A stretch of 64,000 bases of DNA from Stomorhina lunata (Eukaryota; Arthropoda; Insecta; Diptera; Rhiniidae): positions 97,915,526 to 97,979,525 of the forward strand of contig OW121744.1 of assembly GCA_933228675.1 (NCBI GenBank), written 5' to 3'. The notes under the pieces are model-generated. The model saw only the letters and a list, made by a program, of their open reading frames with translations. It was not told the DNA's origin and did not search any database. The position numbers and the translations under genes are program-made. Shown here one piece after another: positions 47,985-60,715 of this stretch; the stretch's first letter is position 1; each line of letters begins with the position of its first letter.

Positions 47985-48175
47985 AAAATATTCCCAATGT
48001 TTACACAAATAATAGTGTCGTGGCAACAATGTTTGAGATTATATTTCATTGTTCTCTCGAACCATGTATTTTGTTGCTTTGAATTGGATTTTGATATGTT
48101 TCTTACCTATTTTGTTTTTGTATTTTCTTTAATAGAGCGGCACCAACCGATTTCCAGCTGAATGATTTTAATTCT
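47985..48175. repeat. Unique-type repeat flanking the array, inverted copy 2
   Basis: The reverse complement of 31769-31970 with moderate divergence: 'gtgtcgtggcaacaatgtt', 'tctctcgaaccatgtattttgttgct', 'agcggcaccaaccgat', 'ccagctgaatg' appear in mirrored order. It again borders the GATAAAA-type array on the matching side. Confidence 0.8.
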
Positions 48176-49080
48176 CATTTTTACGAGTTTTATTAACGAT
48201 CGTGCTGTTTACGAAAATTAAAAAAATTAATCGGCTACTGGTGGTATGGGCTGCCTACTCCTGCCCATAACTATTTCTTGGTTGTTCTTTGGTCGGAAGA
48301 CTAAGATTTTCGAGTCATTCTGTTATAAATATCCGACACACGGAAATAAGTCAAGAACTTTTAAATGGCAATTCCAATTATCATGAAATTTCACATGGCT
48401 AATGTGGAGGAGTATTCGAGCTTAAGTTTATAATTTGGAGTTTGTAGACTTTTTAGGAGGGAAGCTATATGCTCTCAAATTAGGGCACCTCGAGTTTTTC
48501 GAAATTAAAAACTTTCCAGAAGTTAAATTTTTGATCTACAAAAAATATTTCTACAAAACATTTCTATAGTTTATCTCCTATAGTTTATGAGATATATGAC
48601 TTCGAAAAACAAATTTAAAATTTTTGACGACTTAGGAATAGAATTTTGCTAATATCGGTTTTATGTTTAGTTTTATGTCTAAAACTATGTTTAGGCCTAT
48701 AATTGGATCTTTCTATATACGTTTATTGCCAAAGTATAGTACAACACATTGTGTAAAATGATTTAACTCCTTTACATTATATCATATTAAGTACGTCAAA
48801 GGTACTGTAATTAAATAATGGATTTTAATGTAATATTTCATTATGATAATTAAGGGAGGTAGAATGATAATTGAACACATGTCAGTCCTTTCGAAAAAAT
48901 CTCATTAGATTATTTGATACCTTGCACCACTGAGGTCACTTTAATAACGCAATTTTAAAGTAGAGTAGAGCTGATTTTTTTATTTATGAGCCATCTTTTG
49001 AGGTTTGAAAAGAGATAATAGTTAGTGGGAGCTAATCGGTCAAATACGTAGGATGCTACAGTAATTCGGGGTGTAAGTCA
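48176..49080. other. Intergenic with a short shared phrase
   Basis: No gene. 'gaagactaagattttcgagtcattctgttat' near 48297-48327 is a diverged match to ~14440-14465, suggesting a shared old transposon piece. Confidence 0.45.
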
Positions 49081-49084
49081 TGTG

Positions 49085-50145
49085 GTACCTTTTAAGTTTT
49101 AGAAAATTTTGTTGAAAAAATATTCCAAATTTCAAATTTTTTTATCGGTATGTTAAAACAGACAGAATTCAGTTTGATATCTCATATGGTTTTGCCGTAC
49201 CTGTGACTTAAAATCGTAAATTTTCGCGAAAAAGTAAATTTTTGGACATTATTTAAGTAGATGCATAGTTTTGATAAAGCTAATACTGAATTTTATGGCC
49301 CAGTCATTGTGGAATGTCCACTAAACTTTCTTTGATATTGGGTGAGCTTAGCCCTTTTTTCATCAGGGTCAAAGGTCAAAATTTGGATTTTTAGTTGCAA
49401 AAATAAGAAATGTTATGAAATTAGTGGGGAATTTTGATCAAAATTAATAAAAATAGTTATTTTTAAGAATTTAGTCCCCATGTCTGTTAAGGGGTAAAAA
49501 AATATTTTTAATAAAACAATATATATTAAAAATATTTTGTTTAACCCTTAACAGAAATGGGGACTAAAATGACCCAAATTTTTTTTTAACGAAAATTTAA
49601 ATGTTTGGTGTATTTATTTGTGAGCTTTAAAACAATTTTGGGGATTTCTCTTCATAAATTTTCGAAAAAAAATTTTAGTCGAAGAAATATTTTTAATAAA
49701 ACAATATAACCATTCTAAAAAATAACTATTTTTACAAATTATGATCGAAATTCGCCACTAAATTCATAACATTTCGAATTTTCGCCACTGAAAATTTTCA
49801 AATTTTGACCTTTGATCCCGCTGAAAAAGGGTTAAGCTCACCCAATATCAAAGAAAATTCTAGTGGACATTCCTCAATGACTGGATCATACAATTCAGTA
49901 TTAGCTTTATCAAAACAAGACTTAAATAAAATTTAATATGTATCTACTTAAATTAGTCCAAAAATTTACTTTTTCGCGAAATTTTACGATTTCAAGTCGC
50001 AGGTACGACAAAACCATATGAGATATCAAACTAAGCTTTTTTGGATGTTATTACCACATCTGCCCACTTTAACATGCCGATCAAATATTTTGAAATTTGG
50101 AATATTTTTTTAGCAAAATTTTCTAAAACTTAAAAAGTGAGTTTT
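49085..50145. mobile_element. Foldback (long inverted repeat) element, ~1.06 kb
   Basis: The two halves are mirrored over almost their whole length. Left-arm landmarks in order: 'aagttttagaaaattttg' (49097), 'gatatctcatatggttttgcc' (49180), 'tttttcgcg'-type block (49225), 'gctaatactgaattttatg' (49280), 'gatattgggtgagctta' (49333), 'cagggtcaaaggtcaaaattt', 'ttagtccccatgtctgttaagggg' (49471). Each returns as its reverse complement in reverse order from 49550 to 50140. The centre lies near 49510-49540. No transposase frame. Behaves like a Foldback or long-TIR MITE. Confidence 0.88.
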
Positions 50146-50849
50146 GAAACGGTCCATAAAAAATGTACCATTTTCCAGTAAAGAAAAACTATGTAAATTT
50201 AATTATATTTTAGTAAATTTCAACTATTTAGTACTTACATATACGTCTTTAGATGATAACGAATATCTTACTTTGTAAATTTCTGTACTCTAAAGTTAAT
50301 TTTTTGCTGCATATCTTTAGGCGTGTTGAAAAGGACACGAATTATCTGGGGCAAATTGCAACAACATAAAAACTACTGCAAACTCAAAAAAACTCCCATT
50401 TTTCAATATATAAATGGGTCCTAGAAATAAATGTCCTGCGAGCCACCTCAGGACATTAAACTAGGAAGACAGAATTTCAATAAAAGTTGTTTTTCGCTCC
50501 ATTATAATGATGGTATACCATTATAATTTATTTGTTTTAGATATTTTTTGAAATTAGGTTTTCTCTAAACTTTTAGAATCGGAGACAAATAGAAAATAAA
50601 TTTAATTTGCTTTAGACTTAGGTATATAGAGCAATAATAGTAATAAGATCTGATACTAACGAATGTGAAGCTTTTCCCTATATCGATGTTAATGGTTATA
50701 ATAAAACAATAAGCGATACAATAATGATCGAGCCTTATAAATTTGATAGAAGGAAATAAATAATAGATATGTAAAGAAATAAATATCGTCACCTGAAATT
50801 TAAAAGTATGTTACAAATCTTATCTTATCTTATATCTTTAAACGAGCAA

Positions 50850-50850
<1 letters not shown>

Positions 50851-50922
<72 letters not shown>
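50851..50922. repeat. (AT)n microsatellite
   Basis: About 70 bases of uninterrupted TA dinucleotides. Confidence 0.97.
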
Positions 50923-50924
<2 letters not shown>

Positions 50925-50934
50925 AAATATATAT

Positions 50935-51560
50935 AGAATGGCTATCTCGAAATCGGCTCTAACGATTTTGACAAAATTTTGACACTGGGTACCTTTTTTG
51001 CCGTATATATCGAATATGAAGGGAGTTTTGGAAGTTTTACCGCTAAGGGGGTAAAACCGGGGAAAAAGGGGAAAAAATCGAAAACATTATATCTTCTTAA
51101 GTAATAGGTATAGAAATAAAATTAAAATTAAGTTTTGAACAGCTTTGAAAATAAGCGGACAGGTGTTTGGTACTTTTTTAAAACTATGTCCGATAGGGGG
51201 TAAAAAAGGGTGAAAATAGTTTTTTTGGTACTTTTTTTAACCCACTCTTATTTTTTTAAACAAAGAATATAGAAAGGAACTTTGTACTGCAGTCAATAGA
51301 TGTGAAAGATATGTTGAATACGTATTTGGTACTTTTTTGATTTTGGGGCCAAAAAGGGTAAAAAAGGGATAAAAAGATAACTAAACATCTTAAAAAGTAA
51401 TATGAATAGGAACATTCTGTTTACTGCGTTTTAATAAAATGTACCGAATTCAATTGATACCACAGAAGTACTAAATATGCATATGGAACTTTTTTCAAAT
51501 AAGGGGATAAAAAGGGGAAAAAATTAATAATGTTATAACTTTAAAAGAAATTAATGTTTG
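50935..51560. other. Noncoding DNA with repeated 'ggggtaaaaaggggaaaaa' phrases
   Basis: A phrase of the form 'ggtactttttt..a..gggg.taaaa.ggg.aaaa' recurs near 51040, 51190, 51350 and 51500, spaced about 150 bases. It looks like an old tandem or transposon-derived region; no coding signal. Confidence 0.5.
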
Positions 51561-51584
51561 TATGTATATATGTTCTTTATAGAA

Positions 51585-51960
51585 TAGTAAATTATGCATT
51601 TGACCATGTTATGCTCTTTAGAGAAGATATTTCGGATAAGCCGGCGAAGGGTTTTTAAGTTGGTAAAACTAATTTCCGACAGGTGGTACCACTGAAAATT
51701 ACCAAAAATTAATTAAATCGTAAATTGTGCATTTGATCATGCTATGATCTTTAGCAAAGTTGTAGCGCGTTAGGGAAGGTTTCTTACTTGGTGTGAACAA
51801 TTTCCGATAGGTGGCGCTATTGCAAATTACTCAAAGTAATTTAATAGTAAACTGTCTATTTGATCATGCTATGATCTTTAACAAAGTTGTTGTACTATAT
51901 CTTTAGCAGACTATAATCTTTAGCAAAGTAGTTGCGCATAAGTCGACAGATATTTCTAAG
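51585..51960. repeat. Diverged ~125-bp tandem repeat
   Basis: The block 'aaattgtgcatttgatcatgctatgatctttagcaaagttgt' occurs in variant form at ~51590, ~51715 and ~51845, with a partial fourth copy at ~51905. Noncoding. Confidence 0.65.
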
Positions 51961-52412
51961 TTGATATGGCCAATTTGAAAAATTATTCAAAATGAGTTAA
52001 ACTGTAAATCATGCAAAATATGTGTAGATCGAACAAAATAAATAAAATAATTCAAAATTAACCGAATATTTCTGTAATGTCCTTCCTCTAAATTTATTTT
52101 AGTACTTTATAAAATTACAAATATGAAAACTTTAAAATTTGCCATAAATGCGTACAATAAAGCTTCGAGCAATGCTTGGTTAACCAGGTACTATAAGTAA
52201 TAAGCTTTGTAATATTCTAAAGTTAAAATTTCGTATACATGATTTAAAGTATTTATATAACTATTTTATTTCCCTTGAAAAAACTACAAAATTATAACCT
52301 TTAGAATTGTTGCTGACTGCATATGTCTTAAATATCTCTCATTAATTTAATTTCCCAAACCCTAAATTTATTTAGTAAGAACTATTTAGTACTTTTAATT
52401 TAACCATCAAAA

Positions 52413-54475
52413 ATGAAACGTTCAACGCGCATTATATTAATCTTTAGGTTTTATTATGCTCAATTATTGGGAATTTTTAATTTTTCCTATGACTTTCGGA
52501 CGCGGAGAGCCTATAAAAATGTTTACATAACCATTTACGCAGCCATAATTCAGATGGCTATGTTCAGTTCCATACCCTATATCGCCTTAACCCATTAAAG
52601 TCAAATCACGACCGCCGGGAAGCGCAGAGCTCATATACAAATTAAGTATTTTTATGACTTTGCTGCGTATCTGTGGAACCCTTGCAGCCCTTTTCTTTAG
52701 CTGGGCTAATCTTCATGAATTTATTCGTCTCATAAATTCATTTCAAAGATTTTGCCAGAATTATTTGGAAAAAATATCAAAAATACGAGGAGTTTTTCAA
52801 AATATTGGATAAAGGAACAATAATAAAATTTCAAACTTCTGTGATGGCTGATATTATCATATTTATGGGCTCCTATAGAATATATAGTGATATTTTGAGG
52901 TCTCTAATACTTTAATAATTATGGCCTTTGCTACAATACCCACAATTTTGAATGTGATTATGACGCATTATTACTTTGCCATGTATAATGCCAATGCTTT
53001 GCTCATTATTATTTACAATGAATTGGAGTGGATTTTGAACGTGTCTGAACCTCATGAGTCTAGAGTTATGACCCTTCGATCTCACATGATTTTAAATCAG
53101 GTCAAAGATTTAGGTGACTACGTTCATGTCTTAGGTAACATGATATTTCAATTGGAAAACTATGTTAAACGTATAAATCGAAAATTTGACATCCAAGGGG
53201 TCTATTGCATGTTAATTACTTACGCCAATATTATTTGTGCTTTCTACATAACATTTATGACTTCGGCACCCCAAAGTTTATTAAACCAATGGAATACTTT
53301 TGATGGTCTTATGAAGAGTGTGGCTTTTATACTATTTAGTTATGATTTAATTCTATTTATGTATTCTCTAGTGAATCCTTCGGAATCGGTGCACAAATTG
53401 GGAGAATTATTGAAGCTTAAAAATACATGTCGTTCTTACAAAGATAAAAAACTGGAAAGATGTGTAAGCTATTTATCTAAAAATGAAACATTTGTTATAC
53501 GCTTCACCACCATCAGTGGAAAGGGTATTATAAGTTTGTGCTGATGTATGTAACGCATAGAAATATTTGTCCTAGACCCACCTTTTAGTATACCAATAGA
53601 CTTAGAATCACTTTCTGAGTCGATTTAGCGATGTCCGTCCGTCCGTCCGTCCGTCTGGCTGGCCGGCTGGAGCCCATGTAAAACCTTGTAATCAAACTAC
53701 AGGTCGCAATTCTAAAGATAATTTAATGAAATTTGGCACGGATCATTTCTTTAATAATGGGACCATGGCTTTTGAAATTAGTCAAAATCGGTCCATTATT
53801 TATGGTACCTCACATAGGTCCCACTTCCCGGAATTGATATATTGGTCACAAATATCAATATTTTTCCATGAAAATGAAATTTAAAACAAATAATAAAATC
53901 ACTGTACCAAATTTCGAAATCGGTCCATATTTGACCATAGCTCCCATATAAACTCTTCTTTAAAAACGCACAAAATGAGACAAAAAATCACTAAAACGCT
54001 CGTAAATCTAAAGACAATGAATATTTTGAGTTTTTTTTTGCATACATATTTCTTGTAACAACTGTAATCAATTTGCCAAATTTCGAGATAATCGGTCCAT
54101 ATTTGACCCTAGCTCTCATATTAGTCCAAATATCGGAAGATGCTTAAATATATAAGTTTTGAGAAAATGTTTGTATGATGGTAAAATTTAGCAAATATTT
54201 GTCTTTATACAGAAAAAATAACACCTTTGACCTTAGTGGTGAAGGGTATCGTATGGTCGGGCTTAACCGACTATAGCACTTTCTTACTTGTTTTTCATAT
54301 AATTTAATATAAAATATTTTCAGTTAATGATCTGTCATTACAAATAGCGGCATTCCCGATGGAAGTTGATTTGCTGGGTCTGTTTGCAGCTAACAAGCCC
54401 ATATTCTTCGCTTTTCTTGGCTCGACTATAGGCCACTCGATAGTTCTAATGCAATACGATTTTAAATACAGTTAG
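52413..54475 (+). pseudogene. Gustatory receptor pseudogene, sub-family III, intron invaded by a transposon
   Basis: A close relative of the intact gene at 58064 (first 60 codons MKRSTRIILIFRFYYAQLLG..., very similar). Breaks: a one-base gain near 52595 (frame stops at 52598), an extra A near 52770 in a poly-A run, a one-base loss near 52890, and a one-base loss at the start of exon 2 near 54330. Between them the frames keep family motifs (RPPGSAELIYKLS near 52610; FATIPTILNVIMTHYYFAM from 52921; FDIQGVYCML). Exon 1 ends at 53463 (TGT|GTAAGC); exon 2 starts at 54324 and ends GHSIVLMQYDFKYS at 54475. The intron is 860 bases instead of ~60 because it holds the DINE-1-like element at 53497-54296. 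Clearly dead. Confidence 0.9.
53497..54296. mobile_element. DINE-1/Helentron-like nonautonomous element (copy B)
   Basis: Begins 'acgcttcaccaccatcagtggaaagggtattataag', has the GTCC microsatellite at 53634-53656 and ends 'gtggtgaagggtatcgtatggtcgggcttaaccgactatagcactttcttacttgttt'. Highly similar to copy A at 43.8 kb, hence a recently active family. It sits in the intron of the receptor pseudogene. Confidence 0.72.
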
Positions 54476-54834
54476 TTTAAAGAATGAATATATAAACTTT
54501 AAAAATATTAAAAAAAAATTAAATGTCATTATATCTATTTATAATAATAGCTAGAGTTTAGATTATAACCAACTATTCGTTATGAACTAGAACTAGATTT
54601 ATATATATTTGAAATAGCTATTATCTTTAGGCTTACTGAATTTTGAGAGTAAGTCTTGTTTGAAAGCTATGCCGAAATATGAACCGATCCAATCAAAATA
54701 TTGTACCGTTTTTTTTAATATTTTCACAACCACTATGAATATTGCGATGCTGAGCGGCAAAAATCTCTACTGTAGAAGTTAGTCCTATATGAGGTTCCCG
54801 AAATAATGGACCAATTTTGTCCAATAATGAAAGC
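54476..54834. other. Intergenic, nothing recognised
   Basis: Short spacer between the receptor pseudogene and the 11-bp satellite; no feature found. Confidence 0.5.
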
Positions 54835-57645
54835 TAGAACTAGAACATAACTAGAACAGAACTAGAACAGAACTAGAACAGAACTAGAACAGAACTAGAA
54901 CAGAACTAGAACAGAACTAGAACAGAACTAGAACAGAACTAGAACAGAACTAGAACAGAACTAGAACAGAACTAGAACAGAACTAGAACAGAACTAGAAC
55001 AGAACTAGAACAGAACTAGAACAGAACTAGAACAGAACTAGAACAGAACTAGAACAGAACTAGAACAGAACTAGAACAGAACTAGAACAGAACTAGAACA
55101 GAACTAGAACAGAACTAGAACAGAACTAGAACAGAACTAGAACAGAACTAGAACAGAACTAGAACAGAACTAGAACAGAACTAGAACAGAACTAGAACAG
55201 AACTAGAACAGAACTAGAACAGAACTAGAACAGAACTAGAAACAGAACTAGAACAGAACTAGAACAGAACTAGAACAGAACTAGAACAGAACTAGAACAG
55301 AACTAGAACAGAACTAGAACAGAACTAGAACAGAACTAGAACAGAACTAGAACAGAACTAGAACAGAACTAGAACAGAACTAGAACAGAACTAGAACAGA
55401 ACTAGAACAGAACTAGAACAGAACTAGAACAGAACTAGAACAGAACTAGAACAGAACTAGAACAGAACTAGAACAGAACTAGAACAGAACTAGAACAGAA
55501 CTAGAACAGAACTAGAACAGAACTAGAACAGAACTAGAACAGAACTAGAACAGAACTAGAACAGAACTAGAACAGAACTAGAACAGAACTAGAACAGAAC
55601 TAGAACAGAACTAGAACAGAACTAGAACAGAACTAGAACAGAACTAGAACAGAACTAGAACAGAACTAGAACAGAACTAGAACAGAACTAGAGCAGAACT
55701 AGAACAGAACTAGAACAGAACTAGAACAGAACTAGAACAGAACTAGAACAGAACTAGAACAGAACTAGAACAGAACTAGAACAGAACTAGAACAGAACTA
55801 GAACAGAACTAGAACAGAACTAGAACAGAACTAGAACAGAACTAGAACAGAACTAGAACAGAACTAGAACAGAACTAGAACAGAACTAGAACAGAACTAG
55901 AACAGAACTAGAACAGAACTAGAACAGAACTAGAACAGAACTAGAACAGAACTAGAACAGAACTAGAACAGAACTAGAACAGAACTAGAACAGAACTAGA
56001 ACAGAACTAGAACAGAACTAGAACAGAACTAGAACAGAACTAGAACAGAACTAGAACAGAACTAGAACAGAACTAGAACAGAACTAGAACAGAACTAGAA
56101 CAGAACTAGAACAGAACTAGAACAGAACTAGAACAGAACTAGAACAGAACTAGAACAGAACTAGAACAGAACTAGAACAGAACTAGAAACAGAACTAGAA
56201 CAGAACTAGAACAGAACTAGAACAGAACTAGAACAGAACTAGAACAGAACTAGAACAGAACTAGAACAGAACTAGAACAGAACTAGAACAGAACTAGAAC
56301 AGAACTAGAACAGAACTAGAACAGAACTAGAACAGAACTAGAACAGAACTAGAACAGAACTAGAACAGAACTAGAACAGAACTAGAACAGAACTAGAACA
56401 GAACTAGAACAGAACTAGAACAGAACTAGAACAGAACTAGAATAGAAATAGAACAGAACTAGAACAGAACTAGAACAGAACTAGAACAGCAACTAGAACA
56501 GAACTAGAACAGAACTAGAACAGAACTAGAACAGAACTAGAATAGAACTAGAACAGAACTAGAACAGAACTAGAACAGAACTAGAACAGAACTAGAACAG
56601 AACTAGAACAGAACTAGAACAGAACTAGAACAGAACTAGAACAGAACTAGAACAGAACTAGAACAGAACTAGAACAGAACTAGAACAGAACTAGAACAGA
56701 ACTAGAACAGAACTAGAACAGAACTAGAACAGAACTAGAACAGAACTAGAACAGAACTAGAACAGAACTAGAACAGAACTAGAACAGAACTAGAACAGAA
56801 CTAGAACAGAACTAGAACAGAACTAGAACAGAACTAGAACAGAACTAGAACAGAACTAGAACAGAACTAGAACAGAACTAGAACAGAACTAGAACAGAAC
56901 TAGAACAGAACTAGAACGGAACTAGAACAGAACTAGAACAGAACTAGAACAGAACTAGAACAGAACTAGAACAGAACTAGAACAGAACTAGAACAGAACT
57001 AGAACAGAACTAGAACAGAACTAGAACAGAACTAGAACAGAACTAGAACAGAACTAGAACAGAACTAGAACAGAACTAGAACAGAACTAGAACAGAACTA
57101 GAACAGAACTAGAACAGAACTAGAACAGAACTAGAACAGAACTAGAACAGAACTAGAACAGAACTAGAACAGAACTAGAACAGAACTAGAACAGAACTAG
57201 AACAGAACTAGAACAGAACTAGAACAGAACTAGAACAGAACTAGAACAGAACTAGAACAGAACTAGAACAGAACTAGAACAGAACTAGAACAGAACTAGA
57301 ACAGAACTAGAACAGAACTAGAACAAAACTAGAACAGAACTAGAACAGAACTAGAACAGAACTAGAACAGAACTAGAACAGAACTAGAACAGAACTAGAA
57401 CAGAACTAGAACAGAACTAGAACAGAACTAGAACAGAACTAGAACAGAACTAGAACAGAACTAGAACAAAACTAGAACAGAACTAGAACAGAACTAGAAC
57501 AGAACTAGAACAGAACTAGAACAGAACTAGAACAGAACTAGAACAGAACTAGAACAGAACTAGAACAAAACTAGAACAGAACTAGAACAGAACTAGAACA
57601 GAACTAGAACAGAACTAGAACAAAACTAGAATAGAACTAGAACTT
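54835..57645. repeat. 11-bp satellite array (CTAGAACAGAA)n
   Basis: About 255 copies of CTAGAACAGAA, differing from the 5-8.7 kb unit by a single T-to-A change fixed throughout. Rare variants: an extra A ('agaaacag') near 55240 and 56189, 'gagcag' near 55692, 'aatagaa' near 56443, 56542 and 57628, 'acaaaac' units clustered after 57320. The edges are more degenerate than the centre, as in unequal-exchange arrays. Confidence 0.97.
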
Positions 57646-58063
57646 GTGGCAAATTGTAACTAGGCTTTCTCTGTGGAATTAACAAATAATATGAAATCCA
57701 TAATGAACAAAATTGTGTTGCATCAGGCAATCAGATAGATACCATATATGTCAAGGCACAAATTTATATCGTCACATGAAATCCAAAAACTTTTAACAAA
57801 TTTAAGAAAAAACCTTTGAGATGATTATGGATTTTTAGTTCCAGTTGCAAATTTTCTTTTTAAGAGATATAATGAAAATAATTTTGCTAAAAAAAGAACT
57901 TAAATATAGTTATAACGTTTTGAATTTTAGCTGACTATATAATTTTAGTAAAATGATTACTTACGATTGAATTATTACCCATTAATTAGGTTTCATTTCC
58001 ATAACCTTTAATTTACTTAATACAATTCATTATCCTTTAGCATTATTCACTTGAGCTCTAAAA
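57646..58063. other. Upstream region of the receptor gene
   Basis: About 420 bases between the satellite and the ATG; the presumed promoter. No core element could be assigned with confidence. Confidence 0.45.
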
Positions 58064-59327
58064 ATGAAACGGTCAACACGAGTTATATTAGTCTTTACCT
58101 TCTATTACGGCCAAATATTGGGAATATGTAATTTTTGCTATGACTTTCGTACACGGAGAGCCTATAAAAATATTTATATAACCATTTACGCTGCCATCAT
58201 TCATGCTGCTATGTTCAGTTCCATACCCTATATCGCCTTAACAATGAAAGTCAAATCGCGACCACCGGGAAGTGCAGAGCTGATTTACAAGCTAAGCATA
58301 TTTATGACTTTGCTACGTATCGTTGGAACTCTTACAAGTCTTCTATTCAGCTGGACTAAACGTGATGAGTTTATAGGACTCATTAATTCATTTCAAAACT
58401 TCTGTCATAATTATTTGGAAAAATATGAAAAGCATGAGGAATTTTTTAAATTATTGGATAAAGGTACCAGAAACAAATTTCAGTCTTCTATGTTAGCGGA
58501 CATTGTAATATTTGTGGGATCTTATCAAGTATATCGTGATGTTTTCGATGTCTCCAATACCTTTATACTGGTGGCCTTTGCTACAATACCTACCATTTTG
58601 AATATGGTAATGACGCATTATTACTTTGCCATGCTTAACATTAATTCCTTGCTTCGTATTATATATCAAGAATTGGAGAGAATTTTGAACATATCGCAAA
58701 CTTGTGACCCCGAATTAACAACCCTTACAGCGAATACGATTTTAAATCGTTCTGAAGGCTTAAGTGACTATGTTAATGTCTTAGATTTAATGATATTTCA
58801 ATTGAAAACTTATGCTAAAAATATTAATCAAAATTACGATGTTCAAGGGGTCTCCTGCATGTTAACTATTTATGCCAATAATATTTGTGTTATTTATATG
58901 ACATTTATGACTTCTGGTCCCGAAAGCCTATTACAACGATGGAATACTTTCGAGGGGATTATAAGTATTGTGGCCTTTATCCTATATTATTATGATTTAA
59001 ATCTTTTTATGTATTCTCTATTAAATCCTCCGGAAACGCTATATAATTTGGGAACATTATTAAAGATCAGAAATTTATGTGGATCTAGTAAAGACAAAGA
59101 GTTGGAAAGAAGTGTAAGCAATTCAATTTATTTTTTGAAAAGATTTCATAAATAACCTATAATATCTTTTCTAGTTAATGGATCTATCATTACAAATAGC
59201 GGCATTTCCCATAGAGGTTGATTTAGTGGGTCTGTACACGCCGACGAAACCAATGGCCTTCGCTGTACTTGTCTCGACTTTATCCCATTCTATAGTTTTA
59301 ATGCAATATGATTTTAAATACAGTTAA
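58064..59327 (+). CDS. Gustatory receptor, sub-family III, intact
   Basis: Exon 1 is 58064-59113 (350 codons), intron 59114-59174 (61 bp, AGT|GTAAGC ... TTTCTAG|TTA, phase 0), exon 2 59175-59327 (50 codons plus stop); 400 aa. The N-terminus MKRSTRVILVFTFYYGQILGICNF and C-terminus SHSIVLMQYDFKYS resemble Drosophila Gr36/Gr59 receptors (YYGQIIG near the start, a final ..IQYD..), as recalled, not searched. Helices are spread along the chain; RPPGSAELIYKLS near residue 67 and NYDVQGVSCML near 265 are shared with the pseudogene at 52413. A taste or contact-chemosensory channel subunit is inferred. The best candidate functional member of this sub-family here; a near-identical C-terminus is found inverted at 63728-64000. 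Confidence 0.9.
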
Positions 59328-59507
59328 ATTTATATAATAAATTTTGTCAATTTTAAAACTAAATATTTAATATATTCCTAAAAGTTAAATAAAAATTATT
59401 TTTATTATTGATTTTTTGGACCGACCCAAAACTAGTTATTAGTTACGAACAAGAACAGAACAAGAAAATATAAAAAAAGGGAAAAAAGCAAGGCTATAAA
59501 ATATTTG

Positions 59508-59670
59508 TGAACCGCGGTGGTATAGCAGGTTAGTCATCCGCCTGGCATACCGGAGATTCCAAGTTCGATTCCCGGCCAGACCCGACCAGACAAAGAATTA
59601 AATCGATATCTCTAACGACGTACCTGCGACTTCTAGTTTTAAACTGACAAATATTTTTTTTTAGAAATTA
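59508..59670 (+). mobile_element. tRNA-derived SINE (candidate)
   Basis: GCGGTGGTATAGCAGGTTAG resembles a Pol III A box region and AAGTTCGATTCCCGG a B box, about 35 bases apart, as in a tRNA head. The body then runs 'accagacaaagaattaaatcgatatctctaacgacg' and ends in a T-rich tail. Pairing of the stems is too poor for a functional tRNA. Confidence 0.6.
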
Positions 59671-59689
59671 ACCCTCAAATAACCAGGAA

Positions 59690-60715
59690 AAATTTACTTT
59701 TTATAAGAAATTTTTCAAAAACTTAAAAAGTAAATTTTTGAAAAATTTCCTATAAAAAGTAAATTTCCTATAAAAAGTAAATTTTTGAAAAAATTTCCTA
59801 TAAAAAGTAAATTTTTAAAAAAAATTTCCTATAAAAAGTAAATTTTTGAAAAATTTCCTATAAAAAGTAAATTTTTGAAAAATTTCCTATAAATAGTCCA
59901 CTGTTTTTAAATTTCCTATAAAAAGTAAATTTTTGAAAAATTTCCTATAAAAAGTAAATTTTTGAAAAATTTCCTATAAAAAGTAAATTTTTGAAAAATT
60001 TCCTATAAAAAAGTAAATTTTTGAAAATTTTCCTATAAAAAGTAAATTTTTGAAAAATTTCCTATAAAAAGTAAATTTTTGAAAAATTTCCTAAAAAAAG
60101 TAAATTTTTGAAAAATTTCCTAAAAAAAAAGTAAATTTTTGAAAAATTTCCTATAAAAAGTAAATTTTTGAAAAATTTCATATAAAAAGTAAATTTTTAA
60201 AAAATTTCCTATAAAAAGTAAATTTTTGAAAAATTTCTTATAGTAAATTTTTGAAAAATTTCATATAAAAAGTAAATTTTTGAAAAATTTCATATAAAAA
60301 GTAAATTTTTGAAAAATTTCCTATAAAAAGTAAATTTTTGAAAAATTTCCTATAAAAAGTAAATTTTTGAAAAATTTCCTATAAATAGTCAAATTTTGAA
60401 AAATTTCCTATAAAAAGTAAATTTTTGAAAAATTTCCTATAAAAAGTAAATTTTTGAAAAATTTCCTATAAAAAGTAAATTTTTGAAAAATTTCCTATAA
60501 AAAGTAAATTTTTGAAAAATTTCCTATAAAAAGTAAATTTTTGAAAAATTTCCTATAAAAAGTAAATTTTTGAAAAATTTCCTATAAAAAGTAAATTTTT
60601 GAAAAATTTCCTATAAAAAGTCAAATTTTGAAAAATTTCCTATAAAAAGTAAATTTTGAAAAAATTAATATAAAATTTTAAATTTTTGAAAAATTTCTTA
60701 AAAAAGTAACCCCTC
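59690..60715. repeat. 29-bp tandem array, inverted relative to 42.6-43.8 kb
   Basis: About 35 units containing TTTCCTATAAAAAGTAAA followed by TTTTTGAAAAA, the reverse complement of the 42.6-kb unit, with a few disturbed units (CATATAAAAAG, 'aatagtc'). Confidence 0.93.

Noticed and set aside
59510..59585. Functional tRNA gene
   Set aside because: A and B box-like motifs exist, but acceptor, anticodon and T stems do not pair acceptably; a SINE head explains it better.
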